A DNA stretch of 63,610 nt, taken from positions 1 through 63,610 of the forward strand of contig CANTYJ010000067.1 in assembly GCA_947854175.1 (NCBI GenBank), given 5' to 3'. The notes under the pieces are model-generated. The model was not told the DNA's origin, did not search any database, and saw only the letters and a program-made list of their open reading frames with translations. The DNA is from an uncultured Turicimonas sp. Its GTDB lineage: Bacteria > Pseudomonadota > Gammaproteobacteria > Burkholderiales > Burkholderiaceae_F. Each line of letters begins with the position of its first letter. Positions within the stretch are counted from its first letter, which is position 1. Positions 28,947-37,924 of the stretch are shown here, piece by piece. The position numbers and the translations under genes were made by a program.

Positions 28947-29834
28947 TTACTCCACTTGGAACAGTTTTTCTCTTCTGCCATCGCGGTAAATGCGGATGCC
29001 AAATCTTCTAGCAACCCAGCAATGGAAGTTAATAGTTACAGGACAGATAGCGGTATGTGTCGCGGCATATGCAACTTTCACTGCTAAACAGGTGGTGTCG
29101 CCGCCTACTCCTGCAGGGCCGATCTTCAAGTTGTTGATATCTTCCAGAAGTTCTCTTTCGAGATCGGCCAGTAGGGGATCTGGGTTAACATCACGCCAGT
29201 CACGAGTACTTATAGCTTCTCGACTCAGTTTGGAGGCAATGTCCATCTGACCACCAATACCAATACCAATTGCAGAAGGCGGACATGGGAACCCACCCGC
29301 GTTAATGACTGTATCTAGAACCAACGATTTGAGACCTTTATAATTCTTGCCTAGGGTTGCTGGGGTGAGAATTTTTGCAACATTTCCTAGTTCTGCGCCG
29401 CAGCCTTTGGCAGACATAATGATTTCAACATAGTCCAAAGAAGGATCTTGCCTCAATTCAATGTTGGGGATTCCTTTTCCTGAACTGTCACCAGGATTAA
29501 AACGAGTCAACGGATGAACAATAGAAGGACGAATGAAGCCGTTTTTTGTAGCCTCTTGTACGGCCCTCGGTAAATAAGACAAAAGGGGAGAGAGTTCCAC
29601 TGCTTCTCCATAGCGAATCCAAACGGTTGGAAGACCAGGAGACTGACAAACTGGTTTATCGTATTCGCCTGCAAGCGTAACATTTCGAATCATTGTTTCT
29701 AAGAAAACTTTGGCACCCGGATTTGTTTCTTTTTCGGCAGCTTGTTTCATAAGGAACAAAGCATCTGGAGAAATGGAGGTGCAGGCAGCATGTAAGAGGT
29801 CGTAAACCTCCTCATAACTGATCTTTAATTCCAT
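28947..29834 (-). CDS. L(+)-tartrate dehydratase / class I fumarate hydratase, alpha subunit
   Basis: N-terminal-type (alpha) subunit, 295 residues, which binds the catalytic [4Fe-4S] cluster. Three cysteines in conserved settings can be seen: CQSPG (usually CQDTG), KGCGAELGN and [14 protein letters not shown]. The C-terminal segment [11 protein letters not shown] matches the end of TtdA (STGCWAHRRG). A good AAGGAAAT site precedes the ATG. It is the first gene of the operon. The reaction could be tartrate to oxaloacetate or fumarate/malate interconversion; sequence alone does not settle it. Confidence 0.82.
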   Translation of the reverse strand: MELKISYEEVYDLLHAACTSISPDALFLMKQAAEKETNPGAKVFLETMIRNVTLAGEYDKPVCQSPGLPTVWIRYGEAVELSPLLSYLPRAVQEATKNGFIRPSIVHPLTRFNPGDSSGKGIPNIELRQDPSLDYVEIIMSAKGCGAELGNVAKILTPATLGKNYKGLKSLVLDTVINAGGFPCPPSAIGIGIGGQMDIASKLSREAISTRDWRDVNPDPLLADLERELLEDINNLKIGPAGVGGDTTCLAVKVAYAATHTAICPVTINFHCWVARRFGIRIYRDGRREKLFQVE

Positions 29835-30378
29835 AATTATTTCCTTGTAATTGGGTTGAGGAAAAAGCAGAAAATCTGCCAGTGCAACTGTACCCCCCCA
29901 CTAAATTACAATTCGGAATAACCCTTAAATTTTGTTAAGGTTTCATGTTTTGCGCAATATCCTAATGATTTATTTGAATAATTTTTAAAAAGGTTGGAAT
30001 AAATAGAAAAAAGAAATTGTTGTTTTTTTACAAAAACTTTATTAATTGTTAGGGTTTATAAGAATATTTTCTGAATGTTTACTTGAAGAGTTCAAAAGTT
30101 GTTCTTTCCTATGAGAGCCCTTAATTCTTCTGTTGATGAACAAAAAATTTGAATTTCTTGTTGAAATTTTTCAATTGCAGGCGAGAAATACTTTGAATTG
30201 TCTTTTTAAAAATCTGAATGCTTTCCAGTTTATTAATGTATTCCTTGTTATCTCTAAACTTAAAGTATTCAGAAAATGTTCTTACTGTACAAATTCCAAA
30301 AAGATGAGAAGAAGTAGCCTATAGTATTTGGCCGTCTTTTATTGAGTAATATACATTCAATTGGCACTTTGATTTCTT

Positions 30379-30482
30379 AGAAGCTGGGATTAAAGAATGT
30401 AGTCCAATTGAACCTGCTGATATTCAGTGCTTTTTTATCCGGTGAAGATTGACAAAGGCAAAAGAGTCCCCGATAAATGCTC
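30379..30482 (-). pseudogene. Remnant of a patatin-like phospholipase gene
   Basis: About 100 bases match 22067-22175 inside the intact patatin-like gene, by eye at roughly 80 percent identity with small deletions. On the minus strand it still reads NLHRIKK and NISRFNWTTFFNPSF, compared with NLHRLKK and NINRLNWTAFFNPSF in the intact gene. Frame-breaking deletions and the loss of everything else make it a fragment. Confidence 0.75.
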
Positions 30483-30610
30483 GGCGGTTGCTTGACAAAA
30501 GGAACCGCTAACTCTTCTCTCTCCTCTATTATCTTGCTAAATTTTCTTTCCTAGAAGGAATGAAGTAAACGTTTTTTAAGAGTGAAAAAACTCAAACTTA
30601 ATGTAGTTAG

Positions 30611-30697
30611 ATGCCGGAAGAAGAGTGTTCGTCATGCCAGAAAAGGCTACCTTGTGGATGCGCTGCCAGAAAAAGTGGTATGCCAGTCAGGAAATAG
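30611..30697 (+). CDS. Possible cysteine-rich mini-protein (28 aa)
   Basis: The frame reads MPEEECSSCQKRLPCGC followed by a short basic tail. It has four Cys arranged CxxC and CxC, like a tiny zinc knuckle. There is no strong ribosome site. It might be a real microprotein or the remains of a zinc-ribbon gene. Confidence 0.2.
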   Translation: MPEEECSSCQKRLPCGCAARKSGMPVRK

Positions 30698-30718
30698 TGA
30701 ATGTTGCACTTTAGGCGG

Positions 30719-31072
30719 TTAATTTGTTAAATTGATAACCTCAGAAACATCAACTTCAAACATTGATCCTCTGATATAAAAATTTCCAAAAGAGTCACGG
30801 CAGAGAATTCCTTTGTTGCCTGTGGAATTTCTAATCTTTCCTATCGAAAAAGGTGAATTGCCACAGTAAACTTCACCGAAAACATTGACCTTTAAAACTC
30901 CTTCAGTGTTGCATCGGCTCGTGCCGATAGAAAAAGGAGATCCCCGGACATAGATATCTCCGAATACGTTTGACACAACCGGTTTGCAATTGCTTTCTTG
31001 GGCAAATGCCGCAGAGTGAATTGTCAGTAAGGATGAAAATATAAAGATATTTAAAAAGAGAAGCTTTTGCAT
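30719..31072 (-). CDS. Secreted hypothetical protein with three beta repeats
   Basis: A 117-residue protein with a signal peptide ending near AFAQES. The mature part holds three repeats of about 30 residues with the core pattern FG-x-IY-x-x-G-SPF-x-IG: FGDIYVRGSPFSIGTS, FGEVYCGNSPFSIGKI and FGNFYIRGSMFEVDVS. Cysteines (one before the first repeat, four in and between repeats) may form disulfides. The repeats suggest a small beta-propeller-like or beta-solenoid surface. Family and function unknown. AAGGAA precedes the ATG. Confidence 0.6.
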   Translation of the reverse strand: MQKLLFLNIFIFSSLLTIHSAAFAQESNCKPVVSNVFGDIYVRGSPFSIGTSRCNTEGVLKVNVFGEVYCGNSPFSIGKIRNSTGNKGILCRDSFGNFYIRGSMFEVDVSEVINLTN

Positions 31073-31323
31073 AGAGTTCCTTGTGATCTTAGGTCAGGAG
31101 GTCAAGCATAATTTTCTTCAATGTATCCGAGTTTTCCCAAAGCTGCAGCAATCAAAAGTTACAAATAGCTCAAATTAGGTTTCTTTGTTTCTATAATTGT
31201 CTTTAAACATTTCGCAAATCGCTTTTGCAACTGATTAGTTAAGTAATCAATCAAAAATTACAAATCCTGATAATGCGAAAGAGAACTAAATGACTCTGTT
31301 AACTGACACAAGCGAATAATTTA

Positions 31324-33321
31324 ATGCAGACAATCTATGGTTATTGGGACGGACAGCCCTTTGATACAGAAAGAGATAATTTCCATTCAGTCCCTGAATC
31401 CTTAAAACTTGAAGAGCTACGTTTTTTCGACAAGAACAATCCTGTTGATGCCTTCGTTTCACATAGAGGATTTGTTGTTTTCAACGATAAAGTTAATTTA
31501 ATTAAGCTCTTCAGAGATTATTGGAAAAAAGCCAAATTTGAATCCTGTGGAAAATGTACTCCTTGCAGAAACGGCACCGCTATTATTGACGAACTGCTTC
31601 GTAAAGCTGATGAAGAAGGATTAAGGGAAGCAGAGTGGAACAAGCTCCGTGATGTAGCAGTGATGATGGAAGATACGAGCTTCTGTGGAATAGGGCAGAC
31701 AGCACCGGTTGCATTACTTGGTGCCTTGAAGTTTTTTGGAGAAAGACTTCAAAAGCCGATAGACGGATATGAATCTGCAGACTCATATACGGTTTCAACC
31801 GCACCCTGCATTGAAGCTTGCCCGGCTAAAGTTAATATTCCCCGTTATATCGATTACATCAAAGAAAACCGTTCTGACTTGTCAACGGGAGTTCTTTTAA
31901 AGAAATATCCTTTGGTCGGTTCTTGTGGCCGAGTCTGTGTACATTTCTGTGAGAATGCATGCCGCCGCGGAAAATTAGAAGCTCCTGTAGACATTAAAAA
32001 TCTCAAGCGATACGCCGCAGATTCCCTGGATGAAACTATTGACCGTTTATTTAAATTACAATCGATACTCAATAAAAAACAAAAGGTTGCGGTTATTGGT
32101 GCCGGAGGTGCCGGTATAACTTGTGCTTACCATCTTTTGTTGGACGGTTATCCTGTAGACATCTTTGAGAGCAAGGATAGAGCAGGCGGTATGGCTTTGA
32201 CCGGTATTCCACAATACCGGTTGCCTAAAGAACTATTAGTCAGTGAGACAAGCAAAGTCATTGAAAATCTGGGAGGAAGAGTCCTCTTTGAAAGAGAATT
32301 CGGTAAAGATTTCACTCTTGAAGATCTGTTTAATGATGGATACAAGGCTGTGTTTCTTGGTGTAGGCTGTTCCCGAGGTACCAAACTTGGTTTCCCTGAA
32401 GACAATGAAAATATTGACGGCTATACGGACGGTATCAGTTTCCTCAGAAAAGTTGAAAAATCTGTTTCTGAAGGAAAGCCTTTGCACTATGACGGAGATA
32501 CAGTCATTGTTGGTTGCGGAAACGTCGCGATGGATTGCTGCAGAACAGCCGTAAGAATCAGCAACGGTAAAGTTTCGGTTGTTTACCGCCGGACTGAAAA
32601 GTTATCCCCGGCTGACCCGGTTGAGTTGAAAGAAGCCCACAACGAGGGAGTTAATTTCAACTGGCTGACAGCGCAAAAACGACTTGTCATCGAAGACGGC
32701 AAAGTTACAGGCTTAGTCTGCTGTAAGTTAAAAGTCGAAGGAGACCCAAATTCACGTAAATCAAAGCTGACTGAGATAGAAGGTTCTGAATTTGTAATTC
32801 CATGCTCCAAAGTTATCGCAGCGATCGGTCAAAAACTGGAAAAAGAATTATTTACCGGCGAAGAAGAAATTGAATTAGGAAAACGCGACAGCATCATCGC
32901 GGTTGATGAGTATTTAAGAACGTCCAGAGAAGGTGTTTTTGCCGGTGGAGACTGTGCTGTCGGCCCCCGTTCACTTATTGAAGCAATGGCTCAAGGAGAA
33001 AAAGCGGCTAAATCAATAAAAGAATACCTTGAAGGCGGACGTTATACCTACAATAAACGTGACCGGATCTCAGAGATGATTAGCAAAGGGGAGTTGTTTA
33101 ACGACTCAACCGAATGCAAACCGGTTATTTCAACAGACCGTTCTGTCATTCCTGAACTTGAACCGGATATCAGAACAGAAAATTTTGATGAAGTAGAACT
33201 CGGGCTGACGCCGGAACAGGCTAATACAGAAGCCAACAGATGCATGCGCTGTTATAGGATTTTTTTAGTCGAGACTGCAAACCGTATTGACGACACAAAC
33301 GATACAGGATTTGAAGGGTAG
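31324..33321 (+). CDS. NAD(P)H-dependent flavin/iron-sulfur oxidoreductase (NuoF C-terminus fused to GltD/NfnB-like)
   Basis: A 665-residue fusion that likely passes electrons between NAD(P)H and the adjacent hydrogenase. In order: a NuoF-type [4Fe-4S] domain (ESCGKCTPCRNG with Cys 75, 78, 81, and Cys 121 in SFCGIGQ); a double-cluster GltD N-terminal domain (Cys 162, 166, 201, 205, 209, 213); the FAD fold (VIGAGGAGITCA, 258-269); the NAD(P) fold (VIVGCGNVAMDCC); and a C-terminal FAD motif FAGGDCAVGPRS. The FMN/NAD-binding core of NuoF is absent. The start has no good ribosome site. The hydrogenase gene follows after four bases. Confidence 0.85.
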   Translation: MQTIYGYWDGQPFDTERDNFHSVPESLKLEELRFFDKNNPVDAFVSHRGFVVFNDKVNLIKLFRDYWKKAKFESCGKCTPCRNGTAIIDELLRKADEEGLREAEWNKLRDVAVMMEDTSFCGIGQTAPVALLGALKFFGERLQKPIDGYESADSYTVSTAPCIEACPAKVNIPRYIDYIKENRSDLSTGVLLKKYPLVGSCGRVCVHFCENACRRGKLEAPVDIKNLKRYAADSLDETIDRLFKLQSILNKKQKVAVIGAGGAGITCAYHLLLDGYPVDIFESKDRAGGMALTGIPQYRLPKELLVSETSKVIENLGGRVLFEREFGKDFTLEDLFNDGYKAVFLGVGCSRGTKLGFPEDNENIDGYTDGISFLRKVEKSVSEGKPLHYDGDTVIVGCGNVAMDCCRTAVRISNGKVSVVYRRTEKLSPADPVELKEAHNEGVNFNWLTAQKRLVIEDGKVTGLVCCKLKVEGDPNSRKSKLTEIEGSEFVIPCSKVIAAIGQKLEKELFTGEEEIELGKRDSIIAVDEYLRTSREGVFAGGDCAVGPRSLIEAMAQGEKAAKSIKEYLEGGRYTYNKRDRISEMISKGELFNDSTECKPVISTDRSVIPELEPDIRTENFDEVELGLTPEQANTEANRCMRCYRIFLVETANRIDDTNDTGFEG

Positions 33322-33325
33322 AAAA

Positions 33326-35128
33326 ATGCAAGCTTTAATAAATAATGTTCCCTTTGATTTTGAAGAAGAAATCACTGTACTGGAAGCGGTTAGAGAATTA
33401 GGTTTTTTTGTTCCGACACTTTGTTACTATCCGACGCTTGAACACCGCCCCGGGTCCTGTGGCCTGTGTATTGTCCAAATCGAATATCCGGATGGAAAAG
33501 TTGAGTTAACAACAAGCTGTAAAACCCAGCTTCTTGACGGAATGAAAGTGACTTCTGATTCCAAAGAAGTCCGTGATGCGCAAAGACAACAGCTCTCGTT
33601 ATTATTTGCGGATCATGAAATGAACTGCATGAGCTGCGACAGACACGGCAACTGCGAACTTTTGGACTTGGCCGAGAAACTGGATCTGAAAGAAGGAATC
33701 ACACCGGGTTCTGTCCGGACCCACAAAAATGTAGATTATTCTGATGACGCGATTTATCTTGATCCGAATAAATGTATTCGGTGTGAAAGGTGTGTCGCGG
33801 TTTGTGGAAAGATTCAAGGACTTTACACCCTTACGATGAAAGGTAGCGGAAGAAGCCGTACTGTGGGACTTACAGAAGGCGGGACCTGGGCACTATCGAA
33901 TAATTGTGTCCGTTGCGGACAATGTACGGTCGTCTGCCCGACGGGTGCTTTGAAGGTCAAGGATCAAGTCGATGTTGCCAATGAGTACATTAATGATCCC
34001 GAAATTATCACAGTATTTCAGTTTGCTCCGGCGGTTCGTGCGACCTTAGGTGAGGCTTTTGGTTTACCACCGGGAACCAATGTTGAAAAGAAAATTGTTG
34101 CTGCTTTAAAGAAAATTGGTGCTAATTATGTGTTGGATACCAATTTCTCAGCAGACGTGGTTATCATGGAAGAGGGCACTGAACTACTGGGTCGTCTAAA
34201 AGATTCTGATGCAGTTTTGCCTATGTTTACTTCCTGCTGTCCCGGCTGGATTAACTTTGTTGAGCAGCATAAACCGGAATTAATTCCGCATATTTCTACA
34301 ACTCGTTCCCCGCAGGCTGTTTTGTCTTCTTTGGTGAAGTCATGGATGCCTGAAAAAGCAAATATCGAAGGTTCAAAAATTCGGACTGTTTCTGTTATGC
34401 CTTGTTCTGCTAAAAAAGACGAGGCAGGCCGTCCGGCACTCAGAAAAGGTGAGGTACCTGATACCGATCTGGTTATTACAGTCCGGGAGTTTGCAAAATT
34501 ACTTAAGGGAAGAGGCATCGATCTCAAAACGATTGAAGAGGCAGAGTTTGATGTTCCTTTCATGAGTGAAGGTACCGGAGCCGCTGTGATTTTCGGTAAA
34601 ACGGCCGGAGTTGCAGAAGCAGCGGCCAGGACGGTCTATTACAAATTAACAGGGAAAAATGTTGATAATCTGCGTTTCGTTAAAAGCAATCATCCTCATG
34701 TTTCAAGTGAGTTAACTGTTGATCTTGCTGACGGAAAGAAACTTCGTATCGGAGTCGTTTATGGCTTGGCCAATGCTGACTATATTGCGGATGAAGTCCT
34801 TGCAGGAAAGTCACCGTTTGACTTTATCGAAGTGATGGCCTGTCCGGGAGGTTGCATCAATGGAGGCGGTACACCGAGAGAAGCAGGTGATTATCATCCT
34901 TTTGCTGAGGTTAGAACTGAAGTTCTGGAAACTCTGGATGAGAGCAATAAGATTAGACAGTCTCATAATAATCCGATGGTTATTGAGCTGTACAAGGAAT
35001 ATTTAGGAGAACCTAATTCACATCTGGCTCATGAGCTATTACATACGTCCTACAAAGACCGAAAGGAAAAGAAGAAGCTCCAGATTTCAGACATCTGGAA
35101 AGAAATTACGTTGGCCGATGAAGATTAA
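33326..35128 (+). CDS. [FeFe] hydrogenase, group A (HydA)
   Basis: Catalytic hydrogenase of 600 residues with the modular layout of clostridial HydA1. The N-terminal [2Fe-2S] domain has Cys 33, 45, 48, 65. A His-ligated cluster follows (His 97, Cys 101, 104, 110), then two [4Fe-4S] clusters (CIRCERCVAVC 150-160; CVRCGQCTVVC 194-204). The H-cluster motifs are TSCCPGW (302-308), MPCSAKKDE (358-366) and EVMACPGGCINGGG (502-515), all with the ligand cysteines. The small-subunit-like C-terminus is fused. I start at 33326, after GAAGGG. Maturases (HydE, F, G) are not in this window. Confidence 0.95.
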   Translation: MQALINNVPFDFEEEITVLEAVRELGFFVPTLCYYPTLEHRPGSCGLCIVQIEYPDGKVELTTSCKTQLLDGMKVTSDSKEVRDAQRQQLSLLFADHEMNCMSCDRHGNCELLDLAEKLDLKEGITPGSVRTHKNVDYSDDAIYLDPNKCIRCERCVAVCGKIQGLYTLTMKGSGRSRTVGLTEGGTWALSNNCVRCGQCTVVCPTGALKVKDQVDVANEYINDPEIITVFQFAPAVRATLGEAFGLPPGTNVEKKIVAALKKIGANYVLDTNFSADVVIMEEGTELLGRLKDSDAVLPMFTSCCPGWINFVEQHKPELIPHISTTRSPQAVLSSLVKSWMPEKANIEGSKIRTVSVMPCSAKKDEAGRPALRKGEVPDTDLVITVREFAKLLKGRGIDLKTIEEAEFDVPFMSEGTGAAVIFGKTAGVAEAAARTVYYKLTGKNVDNLRFVKSNHPHVSSELTVDLADGKKLRIGVVYGLANADYIADEVLAGKSPFDFIEVMACPGGCINGGGTPREAGDYHPFAEVRTEVLETLDESNKIRQSHNNPMVIELYKEYLGEPNSHLAHELLHTSYKDRKEKKKLQISDIWKEITLADED

Positions 35129-35149
35129 ATAATCGGGTATTTTCTGAGA

Positions 35150-35183
35150 GACGGTAGTTAAATAAGCTACCGTCAATTTTTTT
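35150..35183 (+). terminator. Rho-independent terminator of the hydrogenase genes
   Basis: GACGGTAG (35150-35157) pairs with CTACCGTC (35167-35174), followed by AATTTTTTT. It lies 22 bases after the hydrogenase stop. Confidence 0.9.
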
Positions 35184-35756
35184 GCCGTTAATATCTTTTA
35201 GCTCTTTGCCTGATGGTTAGATTTGTTGGCGAAATAGCAACACATACAAGTGATTCACGTTTCTACTCTTAGTGGGTCTATAACTTAATCTAATTACGTC
35301 CATCTATACGGAATTGTATTTCCGGGATGTTCTTAAGTTCGTTAGAGAAAAATCATTTACTAGTCTGGTTAGGAGATCAGTCTTATGAGGCTTCGTCCGG
35401 ATTGATGAGACTCTGAAAACAGAACAATGAAGACTCCACCGGATTTAATAAAAGGAAAAAAATAGATCCTTTACCAATACGATTGATGTTGAAAAATTGG
35501 ATTAAATTATATTGTTCAATTAGAAAAAACGAGAATATATTCAATTTAAGCCCATATTTCCTAGCATAAATAGGCCATATTTAAAAGGCCGGAGATACTG
35601 TATTATCCGAGCAGAATGTTTTCAAAAAGTTACTAAATACCGACGGCACGCTTGTCTTTTTATCTGCTCCGAAAGCTATACACAAAAAATAATTGGTCGT
35701 TTGGTAGCAATAACTAAAAGAAATTATTGAAATTGTTCGTTTTAGATTTGAATATT
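35184..35756. other. Intergenic region before the CsgG-like cluster
   Basis: About 570 bp without an assigned gene. It must hold the promoter of the six-gene cluster. A stop-to-stop plus frame at about 35587-35690 reads KAGDTVLSEQNVFKKLLN and then GTLVFLSAPKAIHKK, which looks protein-like but lacks a start codon, so it may be a gene remnant. The rest is AT-rich with no clear structure. Confidence 0.45.
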
Positions 35757-36644
35757 ATGAATAAACTCTTGATCTCAGTTTTATCTGCGGCACTTTTGGT
35801 GGGAACGGTATCAGCACAGGAAATTAGTAAGCATAGAGTAGCTGTATCTCCTAACATTGATGTCATGCAAACAATACCCGAACAACAGAGAGATTTATTA
35901 TTGCGCTCTTCTCTTGTTCAGAAAATCTTGGATTCTATTAACAATAGCCGGAAGTTTGAAGTCGTCACCCGAGACGCGAATGCTTTGTCCGATATCCGAC
36001 AGGAACAGCAATTTGCGAAATCAGGTCTGGCTGCCGGAGATGCGGCACAAGAGGGTGTTTTTTCAAATGCTCAATCTCTTATTCGTTTGACAGTCAATGA
36101 TTTTAGTTTTGGAAGAAGTTCAAGTAAAGTTCCAAATCTTTCTAATAAATATCGTATCTCTGACTCAGGTCGCCTGGATATGTCAGTCAGAATCATTGAC
36201 ACTTCAAAAGGAACTATTCGCGGTAGTTATCCTGTGCAAGTCAAAGTATCCCGAGGATATGGAATGTCAAATGGGGTTGGCTCTGCAAATCGTGCACTTC
36301 TTGAAGAATTATTTCAAAAAGCAGGTGGAGAAGTCGCTGATAAATTGACAGATACCGTTTTTCCCTTGGAAGTTATCACAACAAAAGGAAAACGACTCTA
36401 CGTCAACAGAGGACAAGACGGTGGTATGAAAGTAGGTAACATCTTTATTGTCTTTCAACCCGGGGAAGAACTTATCGATCCCAAGACCGGTGAGAATCTA
36501 GGCTCAGCTGAAGAAGAAGTTGGTCGCTGTAAGATTGCCAGAGTCAATCCAAAGTCTTCAACTTGTGAAGTTATCGAAGGTGATGCAACTTCAATGGGAC
36601 AGGGCTTTATTTTGCGCAGACCAGTAGCAGAAACGAAAAAATAA
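35757..36644 (+). CDS. CsgG/FlgT-like envelope protein
   Basis: A 295-residue secreted protein with a signal peptide (MNKLLISVLSAALLVGTVSA, at the chosen ATG 35757; a longer in-frame start lacks this shape). The middle resembles the CsgG fold (VAVSPNIDVMQ; SLIRLTVNDFSFG; LDMSVRIIDTSKGTIRGS). A C-terminal domain of about 75 residues (KRLYVNRGQDGGMKVGNIF) resembles the FlgT C-terminal domain and is shared with the next gene. It opens a tight six-gene set. A role in outer-membrane assembly or secretion is inferred from the fold. Confidence 0.65.
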   Translation: MNKLLISVLSAALLVGTVSAQEISKHRVAVSPNIDVMQTIPEQQRDLLLRSSLVQKILDSINNSRKFEVVTRDANALSDIRQEQQFAKSGLAAGDAAQEGVFSNAQSLIRLTVNDFSFGRSSSKVPNLSNKYRISDSGRLDMSVRIIDTSKGTIRGSYPVQVKVSRGYGMSNGVGSANRALLEELFQKAGGEVADKLTDTVFPLEVITTKGKRLYVNRGQDGGMKVGNIFIVFQPGEELIDPKTGENLGSAEEEVGRCKIARVNPKSSTCEVIEGDATSMGQGFILRRPVAETKK

Positions 36645-36667
36645 AACAATCTAGTCAGGAAAATTTC

Positions 36668-37909
36668 ATGTTTATTCTCAAATCAACCAGCGTGTTGTTA
36701 CTCGCTGTAGCCTTGGTTGCGCCTTCCTATGGAGCGGGAGTGGTAACAAAAACATTTCAAGGAGAAGGTCAGGGTCCTTCCCGATCACAAGCTATTGAAC
36801 TGGCTTTAGAAGAAGCATTGGGAAAAGCTACCGGTGTGACTTTAACTTCAGTAAACCGGTCCTCTACGAAAACTTTATCCACGAGTGCTTCCTTTCAGGA
36901 TGACAACTCAGGCACAAAAGATGAGTTTCATGCGGAACTCAAAGAAGGACAGGGAAGAGATGCTCAGTCCTCTATATCCGGAAAAATTAAAAGCTATCAG
37001 GTCTTAAATGTCAGTGAGATAAAGCCCGGGGTTTATCACGCTAATATTGAAGCCGATATCTCCATTTATGAAGCCGGTAAGCAATCTGAACGGCAACGGA
37101 TCGCCGTCATACCATTTGATGCCGTAGTTAATCAGGTTAACAAAGAGGTTGTGCCATATGCTGAGCGTATGCGTCAGGCAACTGTCGATCAGTTAACAGC
37201 TACCAGACATTTTGCTGTTTTGGATCGTGATTTCACCAATAACCGTCTGGAAGAGCTGTCGGGTCTCTTAAGAGAAGATGCAAAAACGGAAGATAGAGCA
37301 CGCCTTGGTAACTCATTGGGAACAGATTTCATTATTGTCGGCAGAATCACCAAGTTTGATGTACAACCGGTGAAAGAAAAAATACCTTACTTGAATGAGA
37401 CCCGCGAAATATGGAAGGGTCATGTGAATCTTACATGGCGCGTTATTGAAGCGGCAACCGGACAGATTCTCGTCAGCGAGAGCAAAGATCTGCCGGTTAA
37501 ATTCAACAGCAAAGATGAATTAGTTTCGGACAGTGCGAAAAAAGGTAAAGAAATCGCTGAGACAATTACGGACATCATCTTTCCTATCCCAGTCCTCGAT
37601 TATGCAAACGGTCTTTTAACTATTGGTCGTGGTGGTTCCTCAATCCAAAAGGGAGAAGAGTTCACACTAGTTCGTTATGGAAAAATTCTTCAGGATCCAT
37701 ATACCGGGGAGAGTGGGGCCAGGGACGAAATTCCCGTTGGTACTGTCCGGATTACAGATGTCACGCCGAAGATTTCACATGCAAAGATTTTGGAGTGTTC
37801 GGAAGATTTAAACGGATTAGCCCCAAGAGAATTTATCTTACGGACAATCGAACAAAGTAATAAACCAACCGATATCAAACCAAAAAAAACAATGCAGCCT
37901 GCCTGGTAA
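36668..37909 (+). CDS. CsgG-domain protein with FlgT-like N- and C-terminal domains
   Basis: A 413-residue secreted protein (signal peptide ending SYGAG). Three parts can be seen. The first is an LPP20/FlgT-N-like segment (FQGEGQGPSRSQAIELALEE). Next is a CsgG domain (IAVIPFDAV; TATRHFAVLDRD; LGTDFIIVGRITKFDV; WRVIEAATGQIL). Last is a FlgT-C-like domain (ANGLLTIGRGGSSIQKGEEF). CsgG forms the curli secretion pore as a lipoprotein, but no lipobox is present here, so this is a periplasmic relative. AGGAAAA precedes the ATG. Confidence 0.72.
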   Translation: MFILKSTSVLLLAVALVAPSYGAGVVTKTFQGEGQGPSRSQAIELALEEALGKATGVTLTSVNRSSTKTLSTSASFQDDNSGTKDEFHAELKEGQGRDAQSSISGKIKSYQVLNVSEIKPGVYHANIEADISIYEAGKQSERQRIAVIPFDAVVNQVNKEVVPYAERMRQATVDQLTATRHFAVLDRDFTNNRLEELSGLLREDAKTEDRARLGNSLGTDFIIVGRITKFDVQPVKEKIPYLNETREIWKGHVNLTWRVIEAATGQILVSESKDLPVKFNSKDELVSDSAKKGKEIAETITDIIFPIPVLDYANGLLTIGRGGSSIQKGEEFTLVRYGKILQDPYTGESGARDEIPVGTVRITDVTPKISHAKILECSEDLNGLAPREFILRTIEQSNKPTDIKPKKTMQPAW

Positions 37910-37924
37910 TGAAGGAGAATATTA

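Larger units (their letters stand above)
29835..30718. other. Intergenic region upstream of the dehydratase operon
   Basis: About 880 bp without an intact gene. It must hold the promoter of the minus-strand dicarboxylate operon. The part at 30379-30482 is a damaged copy of a patatin gene segment. A 28-codon cysteine-rich frame is at 30611-30697. The rest is AT-rich with overlapping open frames on both strands around 30130-30325 that lack convincing coding features. No dedicated regulator gene is present. Confidence 0.5.

Noticed and set aside
28943..29014. Longer start for the dehydratase beta subunit inside the alpha gene
   Set aside because: The extra 24 residues have no counterpart in TtdB, and the ATG at 28942 has a good GGAG site four bases after the alpha stop.
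30133..30324. 63-codon plus-strand frame and an opposing frame upstream of the dehydratase operon
   Set aside because: Both strands are open in the same AT-rich stretch, there is no clear ribosome site or family, and the minus frame lacks a start codon.
33287..33325. Upstream start for the hydrogenase overlapping the flavoprotein gene
   Set aside because: The added residues do not resemble the family N-terminus; MQALINNVPF fits the [2Fe-2S] domain start and has GAAGGG before it.
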